A DNA stretch of 55,464 nt, from NCBI GenBank assembly GCA_017558065.1, contig JAFYWK010000066.1, positions 1 to 55,464 on the forward strand, given 5' to 3'. Under the pieces are notes generated by a model. It did no database searches. It saw only the letters and a program-made list of their open reading frames with translations, and was not told the origin of the DNA. This DNA is from Paludibacteraceae bacterium. Lineage in GTDB: Bacteria > Bacteroidota > Bacteroidia > Bacteroidales > Paludibacteraceae. Shown one piece after another: positions 24,848-33,244 of this stretch (its first letter is position 1; every line of letters starts with the position of its first letter). A program made the position numbers and the translations under genes.

Positions 24848-25726
24848 TTAAATTCTTTCTAATACGGTTTGTACCAATTGTTTGATACGAGGTTTGTAGT
24901 CGGTGTTGGCAGCCTCTACCTTACGTTGGGCGATGACGCAGCAGACGGTCATAGCCTTATGTCCCATCAGTAAGCTGAGACCTGCAATGGCACTACCTTC
25001 CATCTCGTAGTTGGTGATGCGTTGTCCTTCGTAACGGAAGTCGGTAATCAGGTCGTTGATCTCCTTCACCGCCAAGTCGCATCTAAGTACGCGACCTTGA
25101 GGACCATAGAAGCCGTTGGCAGCAATGGTGCAACCATGCATCATATCGTCGCCCGCAATGCGGTTGACAAGTTCTGGGTTAGCCGCCACCACATATGGGC
25201 GTGCCGCTTTGGCGGGATAGTGGATGAAGTCCACCAATGCATCCTCAAAACCGAGGTCAGCAATTTCGTCGCGACCTTCGTAGAAAGCCAGAACACCGTC
25301 CCAACCGATGGACTTCTCGCTCACGAGGAAAGTGCCAAGAGGGATATCCTCTTGCATGCCACCGCAAGTGCCGATGCGCACGATTTCAAGGGTGCGGTGC
25401 TCGTCTTTCTCGGTGCGAGTGGCGAAGTCAATATTCGCGAGAGCATCGAGTTCGTTGAGCACAATATCGCAGTTATCAGTGCCGATACCTGTGGAGATAC
25501 ACGAGATGCGTTTGCCATGGAATTTACCTGTGATAGTATGGAACTCGCGGCTTTGGATATCGCACTCAATCGAGCCTTCGTCAAAGAACGAAGCCACCAT
25601 ATTGACGCGACCTTGGTCGCCGACCAGTATCACCTTATCCGCCAGATGTTCGGGGCGAATGTGAAGGTGGAATATGCTACCATCCTCATTGATAATGAGT
25701 TGGCTGGCAGGGAATGTCTTTTTCAT
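24848..25726 (-). CDS. nucleoside phosphorylase (uridine phosphorylase type)
   Basis: The 292-residue protein has the PNP/UDP fold signatures VILVGDQGRV, STGIGTDNCDIVLNEL, IVRIGTCGGMQEDIPLG and NYEMEGSAIAGLS. The Glu-Met-Glu binds ribose. It splits nucleosides with phosphate for salvage in the cytoplasm. Exact base preference cannot be read from sequence. It is preceded by a word/hairpin mosaic (25738-25822). Confidence 0.88.
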   Translation of the reverse strand: MKKTFPASQLIINEDGSIFHLHIRPEHLADKVILVGDQGRVNMVASFFDEGSIECDIQSREFHTITGKFHGKRISCISTGIGTDNCDIVLNELDALANIDFATRTEKDEHRTLEIVRIGTCGGMQEDIPLGTFLVSEKSIGWDGVLAFYEGRDEIADLGFEDALVDFIHYPAKAARPYVVAANPELVNRIAGDDMMHGCTIAANGFYGPQGRVLRCDLAVKEINDLITDFRYEGQRITNYEMEGSAIAGLSLLMGHKAMTVCCVIAQRKVEAANTDYKPRIKQLVQTVLERI

Positions 25727-25737
25727 AGGTTAGAAGT

Positions 25738-25822
25738 TTTTAGATCGCTCGCTATGCTCGCTTGAAGATCGGGCAAAGCCCTGTAGATCGCGCGCTGTAG
25801 CGGTCGCAGAGCGGTCGGGTTA
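25738..25822. repeat. TGTAGATC word/hairpin mosaic between genes
   Basis: TAGATC, GCTCGCTATGCTCGCT, TGAAGATC, the hairpin GGGCAAAGCCC (25771-25781), TGTAGATC, GCGCGC and TGTAGCGGTC follow in order. This shares words and layout with the in-frame block in aroA at 21916-21987. Confidence 0.85.
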
Positions 25823-25826
25823 ATGA

Positions 25827-26132
25827 TTATGCTTGACCGCCGCCGAAGGACATTGGGATCGTACTTCCTGGAGGAGGTGTGCCGTTGAGTTTGATCGTAC
25901 CAAATTGCTTCTCGTATTTTGCTACATTCTCTTGGAGAGCGAAGAGGAGTTTTTTGGTATTCTCAGGGGTCATCACGACGCGTGATTTCACATTAGCACC
26001 TTTCTGACCAGGCATCATGCATGCAAAGTCCACTACGAACTCCGAAGCGGAGTGCGCTACGATTGCCAAGTTGCTGTAGGTACCTTCTGCTACCTCTGGA
26101 GAGAGGTTGATGTTGAGTTTTTGTTCTTCCAT
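25827..26132 (-). CDS. DUF3467 protein
   Basis: The 101-residue protein matches DUF3467, with INLSPEVAEGTYSNLAIV, EFVVDFACMMPG and SRVVMTPENTKKLLFALQEN. The family is widespread in bacteria with no proven role. The C-terminus is glycine/proline rich. It lies between GT2 and nucleoside phosphorylase genes, with repeat tracts on both sides. Confidence 0.88.
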   Translation of the reverse strand: MEEQKLNINLSPEVAEGTYSNLAIVAHSASEFVVDFACMMPGQKGANVKSRVVMTPENTKKLLFALQENVAKYEKQFGTIKLNGTPPPGSTIPMSFGGGQA

Positions 26133-26139
26133 ATGAGTG

Positions 26140-26195
26140 TTGTTTAGAGTTGTTTAGAGTAGTGTAGAATTGTTTAGAGTGGTGTAGAGTGGTTT
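26140..26195. repeat. 20-bp GTTTAGAG repeat, second locus
   Basis: A partial unit at 26142, then GTTTAGAGTAGTGTAGAATT (26152) and GTTTAGAGTGGTGTAGAGTG (26172) follow head to tail, the same unit as at 7220. They occupy the whole gap between the DUF3467 and GT2 genes. Confidence 0.85.
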
Positions 26196-27333
26196 ACCAG
26201 TATATGGGGCGTTTGCGCCAGCGTTGGGAGATGAGTATCCAGCTGGTGATGAGCGGCAGTGCTATATCGTATGCCACAATCTCTATGCCAAACAGTCGTC
26301 CGCCCAAGCGATGTGCAGCGGTATTGATGACACAGAGTTGCATCACCAGTCGCAGGCAGCACGCCGCAGCCGCAATAACGAGTGCCCAGAATGAGCCCAT
26401 GACTGCAATAGCAATGAGCAGGGCATAGAACAGACCTCGTGTCATAGGTTCGATGCCTAATCGCAGCTTGCTTTGGCTTTTATAGTGTGGCGACACGGAT
26501 AGGTGTCTGCGTTTCTGGTGCAACCATTCGCCCCAAGTCGTTTTGGGGGCAGACCAAGTGACGCTCTCTTGGGAGCAGACGATTTGCGTATTTCGTTTGG
26601 TGGTTACCTTATTGACAAACAGGTCGTCATCGCCTGCGCGTTCGCCCAGCAGTCCACGGAATCCGTTGTTGCGGAAGAAAGTCTCTTTCTTATACGCCAA
26701 GTTGCGTCCCACGCCCATATAGGGGTGTCCTGCCGCAGCCATACCCAGGTACTGCAATCCGATGAAGAGGGTGTCGTAGCTGATTAGACGGCTCAACAGC
26801 GATTTCTTCTCGAAGTATGCACCGTAACCCAGCACCACTTCTGTTTGTTCGTCTGCAAACCCTTGCATCATTTCGCGTATCCAGTAGGGCGATTCGGGTC
26901 GGCAATCGGCATCGGTGAGCAAGATATAGTCATAGTTGGCTGCTTTCACGCCGATGGTGAGTGCCAGTTTCTTGCTGCTGATGACCCTGGCATCTTTGGG
27001 CACGAAAGTGATATAGAGATGGTTGCACTGCTGCGCGTAGCGTTCGAGGATGAGTTGTGTATCATCTTCGGAACCATCATTGACCACAATCACCTCGTAG
27101 CAGGGATAATCTTGTGTGAGTAGGGTGTGCAGGTAGTCCTGCAAATTGGTTTGTTCGTTGCGTGCGCAAACAATGACGCTCACTTTGGGTGTGAAGTCCT
27201 TGTTGGGTTGGTGTTTGCGTTGTTTGCGGCTGACCGCAGTCATATATCGAAGATAGAAATAGCATTGGTAGCACAGCATCAGTAGCAGTGCAGCCAACAG
27301 TCCATAATCTATATATGACAATACGAACGTCAT
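26194..27333 (-). CDS. membrane glycosyltransferase family 2
   Basis: The 379-residue protein has an N-terminal membrane helix (about 8-28), a GT-A domain beginning KVSVIVCARNEQTNL, the nucleotide-sugar motif LTDADCRP, and GDDDLFVNK. The QxxRW position reads QKRRH. C-terminal membrane helices (about 290-370) follow. It probably transfers a sugar at the cytoplasmic face of the membrane. Product and acceptor are unknown. It begins 6 bases after the SGNH gene. Confidence 0.87.
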   Translation of the reverse strand: MTFVLSYIDYGLLAALLLMLCYQCYFYLRYMTAVSRKQRKHQPNKDFTPKVSVIVCARNEQTNLQDYLHTLLTQDYPCYEVIVVNDGSEDDTQLILERYAQQCNHLYITFVPKDARVISSKKLALTIGVKAANYDYILLTDADCRPESPYWIREMMQGFADEQTEVVLGYGAYFEKKSLLSRLISYDTLFIGLQYLGMAAAGHPYMGVGRNLAYKKETFFRNNGFRGLLGERAGDDDLFVNKVTTKRNTQIVCSQESVTWSAPKTTWGEWLHQKRRHLSVSPHYKSQSKLRLGIEPMTRGLFYALLIAIAVMGSFWALVIAAAACCLRLVMQLCVINTAAHRLGGRLFGIEIVAYDIALPLITSWILISQRWRKRPIYW

Positions 27334-27339
27334 GATGGT

Positions 27340-28062
27340 TTAATGCACGTTTGTGTGTAGCATTTGTTTGCTCAGGTAAGGTATTTTTTGAGCAACTATT
27401 TCTTTTGCCACCATACGACTGACTTCCACCGCACCTGTTTCGGTGAGGAGATACTCTCTTGGGGTAGTGTTGTTAGACACTTGTTTGTAGAACAATTGTG
27501 CATTTTCCTTGCCCATATTGTTGAGCCACTCTTCAGTGAGTTGGTAAAGGTCAATCAGGTCCACCTTTTTGAGTTGTGCCACTCGTCGAATCACATCCAC
27601 GTAGCCGCCGTAACGATTCACCACTTTGCCGTCCACGTAAAAGGGGTGCGCGATAGGGGTGCAGAGAATAACTTTCATTTTATTGTCCTTGAGTTTCTCC
27701 ACGACTGCGCTCAATTGTTCTACCAGGTCCGCTGTAGAAGAATACATACTGCCATACTCTTCGCGCAAGTCGTTTTGTCCCACTTGCAGGATCACATAAT
27801 CTCCCGTGGCACATTGTTCGATGATTTTATCCAGACGTTTGTCAATGAGTGTGCGTGCGCTTTCGCCAGCTTGCGCAAAGTTGCGCACTTCCACATTTTT
27901 GGTAAAACATTTTTCCAGTTCTTCGCCCCACCCTCTTACGTCGGGGTTAGCGATACTGTGTTGCGCCATAGAGGCATCACCCATGAGCACTAATGTTTTC
28001 TTTGCCATGCACAATGTGGGTAAAGAGAGTGCGATGGCCATGCAGAGTAAAATCTTTTTCAT
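27340..28062 (-). CDS. SGNH/GDSL-type protein lacking catalytic residues
   Basis: The 240-residue protein has a signal peptide (1-20) and the layout of rhamnogalacturonan-acetylesterase-like SGNH hydrolases: block I LVLMGDASMAQHS, block III VGQNDLREEYG and a C-terminal LTETGAVEVSRMV. In active members block I is GDS with Ser as nucleophile. Here it is GDA. The final Asp-x-x-His is replaced by Pro-x-x-Tyr (PREYLLT). All three catalytic side chains are therefore missing and it is probably a binding or structural relative. It lies between the PCMD and GT2 genes. Confidence 0.75.
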   Translation of the reverse strand: MKKILLCMAIALSLPTLCMAKKTLVLMGDASMAQHSIANPDVRGWGEELEKCFTKNVEVRNFAQAGESARTLIDKRLDKIIEQCATGDYVILQVGQNDLREEYGSMYSSTADLVEQLSAVVEKLKDNKMKVILCTPIAHPFYVDGKVVNRYGGYVDVIRRVAQLKKVDLIDLYQLTEEWLNNMGKENAQLFYKQVSNNTTPREYLLTETGAVEVSRMVAKEIVAQKIPYLSKQMLHTNVH

Positions 28063-28100
28063 AATTCCAGTCTTTTAACTATAAACATTTTGACTTTCAA

Positions 28101-29066
28101 CTAATCTTCATATACGAGGCAGACGTTATCCACCCAGAGGGTATTGCCTTCATGTCCTTCGAAGGCTTCCATCTTGCCAGAGGTGAGTACGATGACCATG
28201 TGTGTAGGTTCCAATGTTGCGTCCCATCCTTCTTCTTGGATAGGAGTAATTTTTCCGCGACTATTCATCGCGCGTTCGATGCCTTTGAAGCCCATGTACT
28301 CTTTGTACCAAGGTTCATTGGTTATATCGCCATAGTGGATAGGTACGCGATGTGCGTTTACCCACTCGGTTTGCGTTTTGGAGAATCGTTCGTAGCCAGT
28401 ACCTACGCGAATGGAGTGTATTTTGCCTTTCTCATCCTCCCAACGGTGTTGCAGATAGATGTATGCCTCTGCTTCGTCTATTTCTCCGTTTTCGTATTCA
28501 CGTTTTTTAGGTTTGGCAGTACCTTTGGCAAACCAATACCAGCTCTCTTGTTCCACCACGCATTTGTAGTCGAACATCAATGCTGTGGGACGCCCTGTAA
28601 AGGGGACGCCGAAGTCGATATTCTGGTATGGATCTGCGGCTGTGGTGATGGGTTCAATGTTACGCCCCGTGAACAATGTACCTGACACAAGCACCTGAAT
28701 ATCAATCATGCCCATCACTTTTACGCCGAGCATATCTACGTCCAAACGACAGCAAGTACCTCCGTCCTCACGCGCTTCGGGAGTCATTGTTCCTGCTGCT
28801 TTCTCTATACCCACGATATTGGCGTATGCGTTGCTGGTTGCCCAAGGGTTGCCATTCTGTCCAAAAGTGTATGGTGCATTATCCCATATCGTGTCGGTTG
28901 GAGCAAGGCAATAGAGTGTTTTGTCTTTACCGCCAAGGAGTTTTGATTCTTTGATATATCGCACTGCCCATTGTTCCATATCGCCGAATGGGATAGGTTC
29001 GATGCGTTCTGCCATCAGGGACAAGGACAGCGCCAACATTGGTAGGAAGAGTATTTTTTTCATCAT
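28101..29066 (-). CDS. PCMD (putative carbohydrate metabolism) domain protein
   Basis: The start is ATG 29066 (or 29063) because the promoter at 29124-29155 lies within the longer frame. The roughly 320-residue protein has a signal peptide and the PCMD pattern: an N-terminal GDMEQW, a central beta-sandwich with GRPTALMFDYKCV, and the end LWVDNVCLVYED. PCMD proteins are exported Bacteroidetes proteins often found near glycan genes. Ligand is unknown. It leads the long minus-strand transcript toward aroA. Confidence 0.8.
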   Translation of the reverse strand: MMKKILFLPMLALSLSLMAERIEPIPFGDMEQWAVRYIKESKLLGGKDKTLYCLAPTDTIWDNAPYTFGQNGNPWATSNAYANIVGIEKAAGTMTPEAREDGGTCCRLDVDMLGVKVMGMIDIQVLVSGTLFTGRNIEPITTAADPYQNIDFGVPFTGRPTALMFDYKCVVEQESWYWFAKGTAKPKKREYENGEIDEAEAYIYLQHRWEDEKGKIHSIRVGTGYERFSKTQTEWVNAHRVPIHYGDITNEPWYKEYMGFKGIERAMNSRGKITPIQEEGWDATLEPTHMVIVLTSGKMEAFEGHEGNTLWVDNVCLVYED

Positions 29067-29123
29067 TGCTGTTGTTTGTAATATTTTTATCGTTAGTTTT
29101 TCTATTAGTGCATAAAAAGCGTG

Positions 29124-29155
29124 CAAAGGTACGAAATATTTTGCATATTTCCAAA
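29124..29155 (-). promoter_or_regulatory. promoter of the PCMD-to-aroA gene set
   Basis: Minus strand: TTTG (29152-29155), 20 bases, TACCTTTG (29124-29131), 58 bases before the PCMD start. Confidence 0.85.
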
Positions 29156-29265
29156 TAAGAGGCGTTTATTTTGCAAAATATAGATTCAAATAACATCCCT
29201 TGCACTACTTGCAGGCTGCGATGGCTGCAAAAACTATTAAAAATAAGCATAATACATAAACAAAA

Positions 29266-29297
29266 TTTGCATATTTACAAAAATTATACTAATTTTG
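29266..29297 (+). promoter_or_regulatory. promoter of aroC, almost leaderless
   Basis: TTTG (29266-29269), 20 bases, TAATTTTG (29290-29297). The ATG at 29307 is only 9 bases after the -7 box, so the 5' leader is at most a few bases. Confidence 0.75.
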
Positions 29298-29306
29298 CAG
29301 CGATTT

Positions 29307-30305
29307 ATGAATACCTTCGGTGAGAAGTTTGCTTTTACCTCCTTCGGAGAGTCACACGGTCGGGCAATCGGCGGTGTGCTGGACGGCGTGCCTGCAGGTT
29401 TGCACATCGACCTTGACCTCATACAGCGTGAATTAGATTGCAGAGCAGGGCGAATAGGCAATAAGGCGAGAGGCGAAAGGCGAGAGGCTGGGGTTTCACC
29501 ACGAGCGGTGAGAGAGGCGGATGAGGTGGAATGGCTGAGCGGAGTGATAGATGGTGTGACACTGGGTACACCTATTGCCTTCATCATTCGCAATAGCGAT
29601 GCACGACCCGAAGACTATGAATGGCTGCGCCATACGTATCGCATCGGACACGCCGATCGCGTTTATCAAGAGAAATATGGCATACGCGACCACCGAGGTG
29701 GCGGACGCGCTTCTGCCAGAGAGACAGCCGCACGCGTAGTGGCAGGCAGCATAGCCAAACAGATACTTGCCGAAAAAAACATACACATCGAAGCCAAACT
29801 GGTGCAAGTGGGTGAAGAAACCAACGCCGAACGGTTTGATGCATACATCGCTGCTATTCAACAAGATGGCGATAGCATTGGCGGCATCGTGGAGTGCCGC
29901 ATCACAGGTATGCCCGTAGGCGTGGGCGAACCCATCTTCGATAAACTGCAAGCGCACTTGGCCTTCGCGATGATGAGTATCAATGCCTGCAAAGGATTTG
30001 AGTACGGTTCGGGCTTTGAGGGCGTGAACAAGAAAGGCAGCGAGATGTATCTCTCGGAGGACACAAGACTGATTTCTGGCGGTATAGCAGGCGGAATAAG
30101 CGACGGAACGCCTATCGTGTTCCGCTGCGTGTTTAAGCCGACGGCGTCGAATCGCAAGACACTGGAGGAAGTGTTTCAGGATTCAAAAGTTTCAGAGTTT
30201 CAAGGTTTCAAAGTAGGTAGGCATGACGCGTGCGTGGCGGTGCGGGCAGTGCCCGTGGTGGAAGCCATGGCAGCAATGGTATTGGCAGATTGGCATGATT
30301 TTTGA
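29307..30305 (+). CDS. aroC: chorismate synthase
   Basis: ATG 29307 gives 332 residues beginning FTSFGESHGRAIGGVLDGVP, the chorismate synthase signature. DHRGGGRASARETAARVV and the late PTASN segment follow. It makes chorismate from EPSP with reduced FMN, the step after AroA encoded nearby. Where relatives carry a short basic loop after the Gly-Arg turn, this one has an expanded arginine/glycine-rich insert (about residues 48-66) from AGGCGA words. A second word tract (about 292-302) lies before GRHDACVAVRAVPV. Confidence 0.95.
   Translation: MNTFGEKFAFTSFGESHGRAIGGVLDGVPAGLHIDLDLIQRELDCRAGRIGNKARGERREAGVSPRAVREADEVEWLSGVIDGVTLGTPIAFIIRNSDARPEDYEWLRHTYRIGHADRVYQEKYGIRDHRGGGRASARETAARVVAGSIAKQILAEKNIHIEAKLVQVGEETNAERFDAYIAAIQQDGDSIGGIVECRITGMPVGVGEPIFDKLQAHLAFAMMSINACKGFEYGSGFEGVNKKGSEMYLSEDTRLISGGIAGGISDGTPIVFRCVFKPTASNRKTLEEVFQDSKVSEFQGFKVGRHDACVAVRAVPVVEAMAAMVLADWHDF
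29449..29491 (+). repeat. AGGCGA word tract in aroC
   Basis: AATAGGCAATAAGGCGAGAGG then CGAAAGGCGAGAGGC are repeated AGGC(G/A)A words, in frame in the first third of aroC. Similar words lie at 7675-7692 and 35372-35396. Confidence 0.65.
30181..30213 (+). repeat. GTTTCA word tract in aroC
   Basis: AAGTTTCAGAGTTTCAAGG and TTTCAAAG give three GTTTCA-type words in frame near the 3' end of aroC. Confidence 0.55.
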
Positions 30306-30359
30306 AGAAGAGTGCTATAAATTAAGGAAACAACTAATTAAGAAAACAACCACAATGCA

Positions 30360-33227
30360 ATGAAAAAGATAGTATCATTTATATTCTTCATCGCTATAAC
30401 GATGACCATGCAAGCGCAACACACGCTTTCGGGCACGCTCCTCTCTAAGACCGACGGAGCACCTGTGGAGATGGCAACCATACGCCTATTCTCCTATCAC
30501 CCAACTGCCCAAGGCACCGACTCCACCCTCGTACAAGGCGCGCAGACGACCTATGACGGTATATTCATATTGAGCAATATTCGTCAGGGTGAATATAAGT
30601 TGATTATCTCATCGGTCGGTTTTGCAGAAATCACCAAAACCATACAAATGCCTAACCACGACCTTGACCTGCCTACTATCCGTTTGGAGGAGCAAGTGCA
30701 ACACTTGGCTGAAGTGAGCGTACAAGGGCGTGCCGCAGAGATGACCGTCAAAGGTGACACCATCGAATATAACACCGCTGCATACCAAGTCAGCGAAACC
30801 GCCACCGTAGAGGAACTGCTCAAAAAGATGAACGGCGTGGAGGTGGACAAAGAAGGTAATGTGACCATCAACGGCGAAGAGATAAAAGGCGTACGCATCG
30901 ACGGAAAGAAATTCTTTGGCGACGATGTACAGACTGCCACCAAGAATATCCCTGCCGACATGATTGAGAAGATACAAGTGATTGACGAGAAGAGCGAAAT
31001 GGCTAAACTGACTGGTTTTGAGGACGATGAGACAGAACGAATCATCAATCTCAGCCTGAAGAAAAACCGTAAGAAAGGTGTGTTTGGCAACTACTCGGGT
31101 GCCGTAGGCGCAGACATGGTAGCAGACAACGGCAAGTGGTTTGACTACGACTCGCACTTCTTGGAAAACGATGCACGCTACAATGCAAATATCTTCACGA
31201 ACCTGCTACTGGGCGAGAGCCAAACGACTATCGTAGGCGGTGCCAACAACACCAATGAGATTCGTTCGCGCCGCGGACGCGGTTGGTTTGGCGGACAGAA
31301 TGCTGGTATCACCGCCTCGGAGAACTTGGGTGTGAACACCAATATTGACATGACAGGACAGCTGGAGAAGAAAGATGATAAGACAGAGCTTCTCTTGGGC
31401 GGCGATGCGACCATCAATCACTCCACCAATGATACACGAACTCAGTCACAGAAAGAGAGTTATAGCGAGGAAGCAACCTACATTGACCAAGACTCAACCA
31501 TGAAGATGACCAATGCTTGGGACGCACAAATGCGTCTGGAGATGGAGTATCAGATTGACTCGATGAACAAGATTATTCTGCGTCCACAAATCAGCTACTC
31601 CAATTCGCGATCTGAGCAAAACAACGACTATACGTACGAGCGCGATTCGGTGCTTATCAATGACGGTTATCAAAATCAAAAGAGTCTGCAAGAAGAGATT
31701 TCTGCCTCCATGCGTGCGACATACAACCATAAGTTTGCGAAGCCAGGTCGCGCACTGACAATGCGAGCTAACTTCACCTTTAAGAACACCGAGAAGAACG
31801 ACACCACATTCGCTTTTGATAACCTAACCAGCGATACTTTGGTGGACCAAAATACCTTCGCTACTAATAATGCCTTCAGTTATTCGCTGCGCACATCGTT
31901 TGTGGAGCCAATCTATGGTAAGAACCACTTCATCGAAACGGTATTGTCGCTGTCGGGTAGCAATCGCAACTCAGTGAAAGACCAATACTCCAAGATGGAC
32001 GGATCGTATCAATACGACAGCGTATATTCCAACGCGCTCAGCAACAATATGTACACCGAGCAGTTGGAGCTGAACTACCGTTGGGTGAGCGAGAAGATTG
32101 ACCTGACAGCAGGTGCACGCGTGCTGGCTACGCAGACCTATTCCAAGACCTATTATGGCGGCATCCTCGCGCGCGATACCTTATATAATAGATGGAACTG
32201 GTCGCCAAACGTGCGTTTCCGCTATAAGTTCGGTCAGAAGGAGTTTGCCCGTATCGTCTATCGCGGACGCGTCAATCAGCCCACTATCCAACAGATGGAG
32301 CCCGTGCGCAACAACTCCGACGCGATGAACGAGACGGTGGGTAACTTGGGACTGAACCCTGCCTTCAACCACAATATCTTTGCGATGTACTCGAAGTTCA
32401 ATCCAGAGAAATTCTCCAGTATGATGGTGGGCATGAACGCCAACCTCACGCAAGATGCGCTGACCAATAATACTATTTACGACAAGACGGGTAAGCGTTA
32501 TCTGCAAACCGTGAACGCGGAGATGATTCCGTGGTATGTGGGGTCGCACTTTATGAGCAATACGCCATTCTGCAATAAGATGTTTCAGTTCCACTCGCGC
32601 ACGGCGGTGAGCTACAACCAACGCGTGGCGTATGTGCTTCGCGAACAGGATGCGGACGAAATAGCAGCATTGATAGCTGCGGATCAATTGCCTTTGGGTG
32701 ATGCGTCCAAGACGGGTAACTTCCGCATGAGTAGCGACCTCACGTTGCGTTTCACCCATAAGATTGTGGATATAGGCATAAAGAACACCAATATCTACTC
32801 GCTGACACACAACTCACTCAACAAAAAGAATATCAGCCATGTAGGCGACTGGATTGTGTCAGGCGACGTGACATTCCACTTGCCAAAGTCATGGAATATC
32901 GCCACCGATGTGAGCTACACCTCACGCCACGGCTATCAAGGACTGACCGATGTGAATGAGTTGATATGGAACTTCTCGCTGGATAAGACATGGGCTAATT
33001 CGACCTTGACCCTCAAGGTGTATGACCTCTTGAACGACAAGAAGAACATCGTGCAAACGGTGAATGAGACCAGCGTTAGTTACCAGAAATTCAATACCTT
33101 GCCCACGTATTTCATGCTGACCTACACCTACAAACTCAACCGCATGGGTGGTTTGAAAGCCAAAGGTGCAGCGGCATGGCAACAGCAGATGTACGAGAAC
33201 GGTGGACGTCCACCAATGCATAGATAA
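30360..33227 (+). CDS. large outer-membrane beta-barrel protein with carboxypeptidase-like N-domain
   Basis: The 955-residue protein has a signal peptide (1-19, ending MQAQ). A carboxypeptidase-regulatory-like beta domain follows (about 22-110, SGTLLSKTDGAPVEMATIRL). A plug-like part contains VEELLKKMNGVEVDKEGNVTINGE and DKSEM-type motifs (about 125-225), and the rest is a long barrel. This is the outer-membrane beta-barrel/TonB-dependent-receptor-like family common in Bacteroidota. The cargo is unknown, and no SusD-like partner is adjacent. It follows aroC by 54 bases and converges on recG. Confidence 0.85.
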   Translation: MKKIVSFIFFIAITMTMQAQHTLSGTLLSKTDGAPVEMATIRLFSYHPTAQGTDSTLVQGAQTTYDGIFILSNIRQGEYKLIISSVGFAEITKTIQMPNHDLDLPTIRLEEQVQHLAEVSVQGRAAEMTVKGDTIEYNTAAYQVSETATVEELLKKMNGVEVDKEGNVTINGEEIKGVRIDGKKFFGDDVQTATKNIPADMIEKIQVIDEKSEMAKLTGFEDDETERIINLSLKKNRKKGVFGNYSGAVGADMVADNGKWFDYDSHFLENDARYNANIFTNLLLGESQTTIVGGANNTNEIRSRRGRGWFGGQNAGITASENLGVNTNIDMTGQLEKKDDKTELLLGGDATINHSTNDTRTQSQKESYSEEATYIDQDSTMKMTNAWDAQMRLEMEYQIDSMNKIILRPQISYSNSRSEQNNDYTYERDSVLINDGYQNQKSLQEEISASMRATYNHKFAKPGRALTMRANFTFKNTEKNDTTFAFDNLTSDTLVDQNTFATNNAFSYSLRTSFVEPIYGKNHFIETVLSLSGSNRNSVKDQYSKMDGSYQYDSVYSNALSNNMYTEQLELNYRWVSEKIDLTAGARVLATQTYSKTYYGGILARDTLYNRWNWSPNVRFRYKFGQKEFARIVYRGRVNQPTIQQMEPVRNNSDAMNETVGNLGLNPAFNHNIFAMYSKFNPEKFSSMMVGMNANLTQDALTNNTIYDKTGKRYLQTVNAEMIPWYVGSHFMSNTPFCNKMFQFHSRTAVSYNQRVAYVLREQDADEIAALIAADQLPLGDASKTGNFRMSSDLTLRFTHKIVDIGIKNTNIYSLTHNSLNKKNISHVGDWIVSGDVTFHLPKSWNIATDVSYTSRHGYQGLTDVNELIWNFSLDKTWANSTLTLKVYDLLNDKKNIVQTVNETSVSYQKFNTLPTYFMLTYTYKLNRMGGLKAKGAAAWQQQMYENGGRPPMHR

Positions 33228-33244
33228 TTTATTGGGTATTGGTA

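Noticed and set aside
25022-25765. 247-codon open frame on the plus strand
   Set aside because: It is antisense to the nucleoside phosphorylase gene, with no family signature.
28101-29126. Longer start (29126) for the PCMD protein
   Set aside because: The longer start overlaps the -7 box region, and the signal peptide begins cleanly at 29066/29063.
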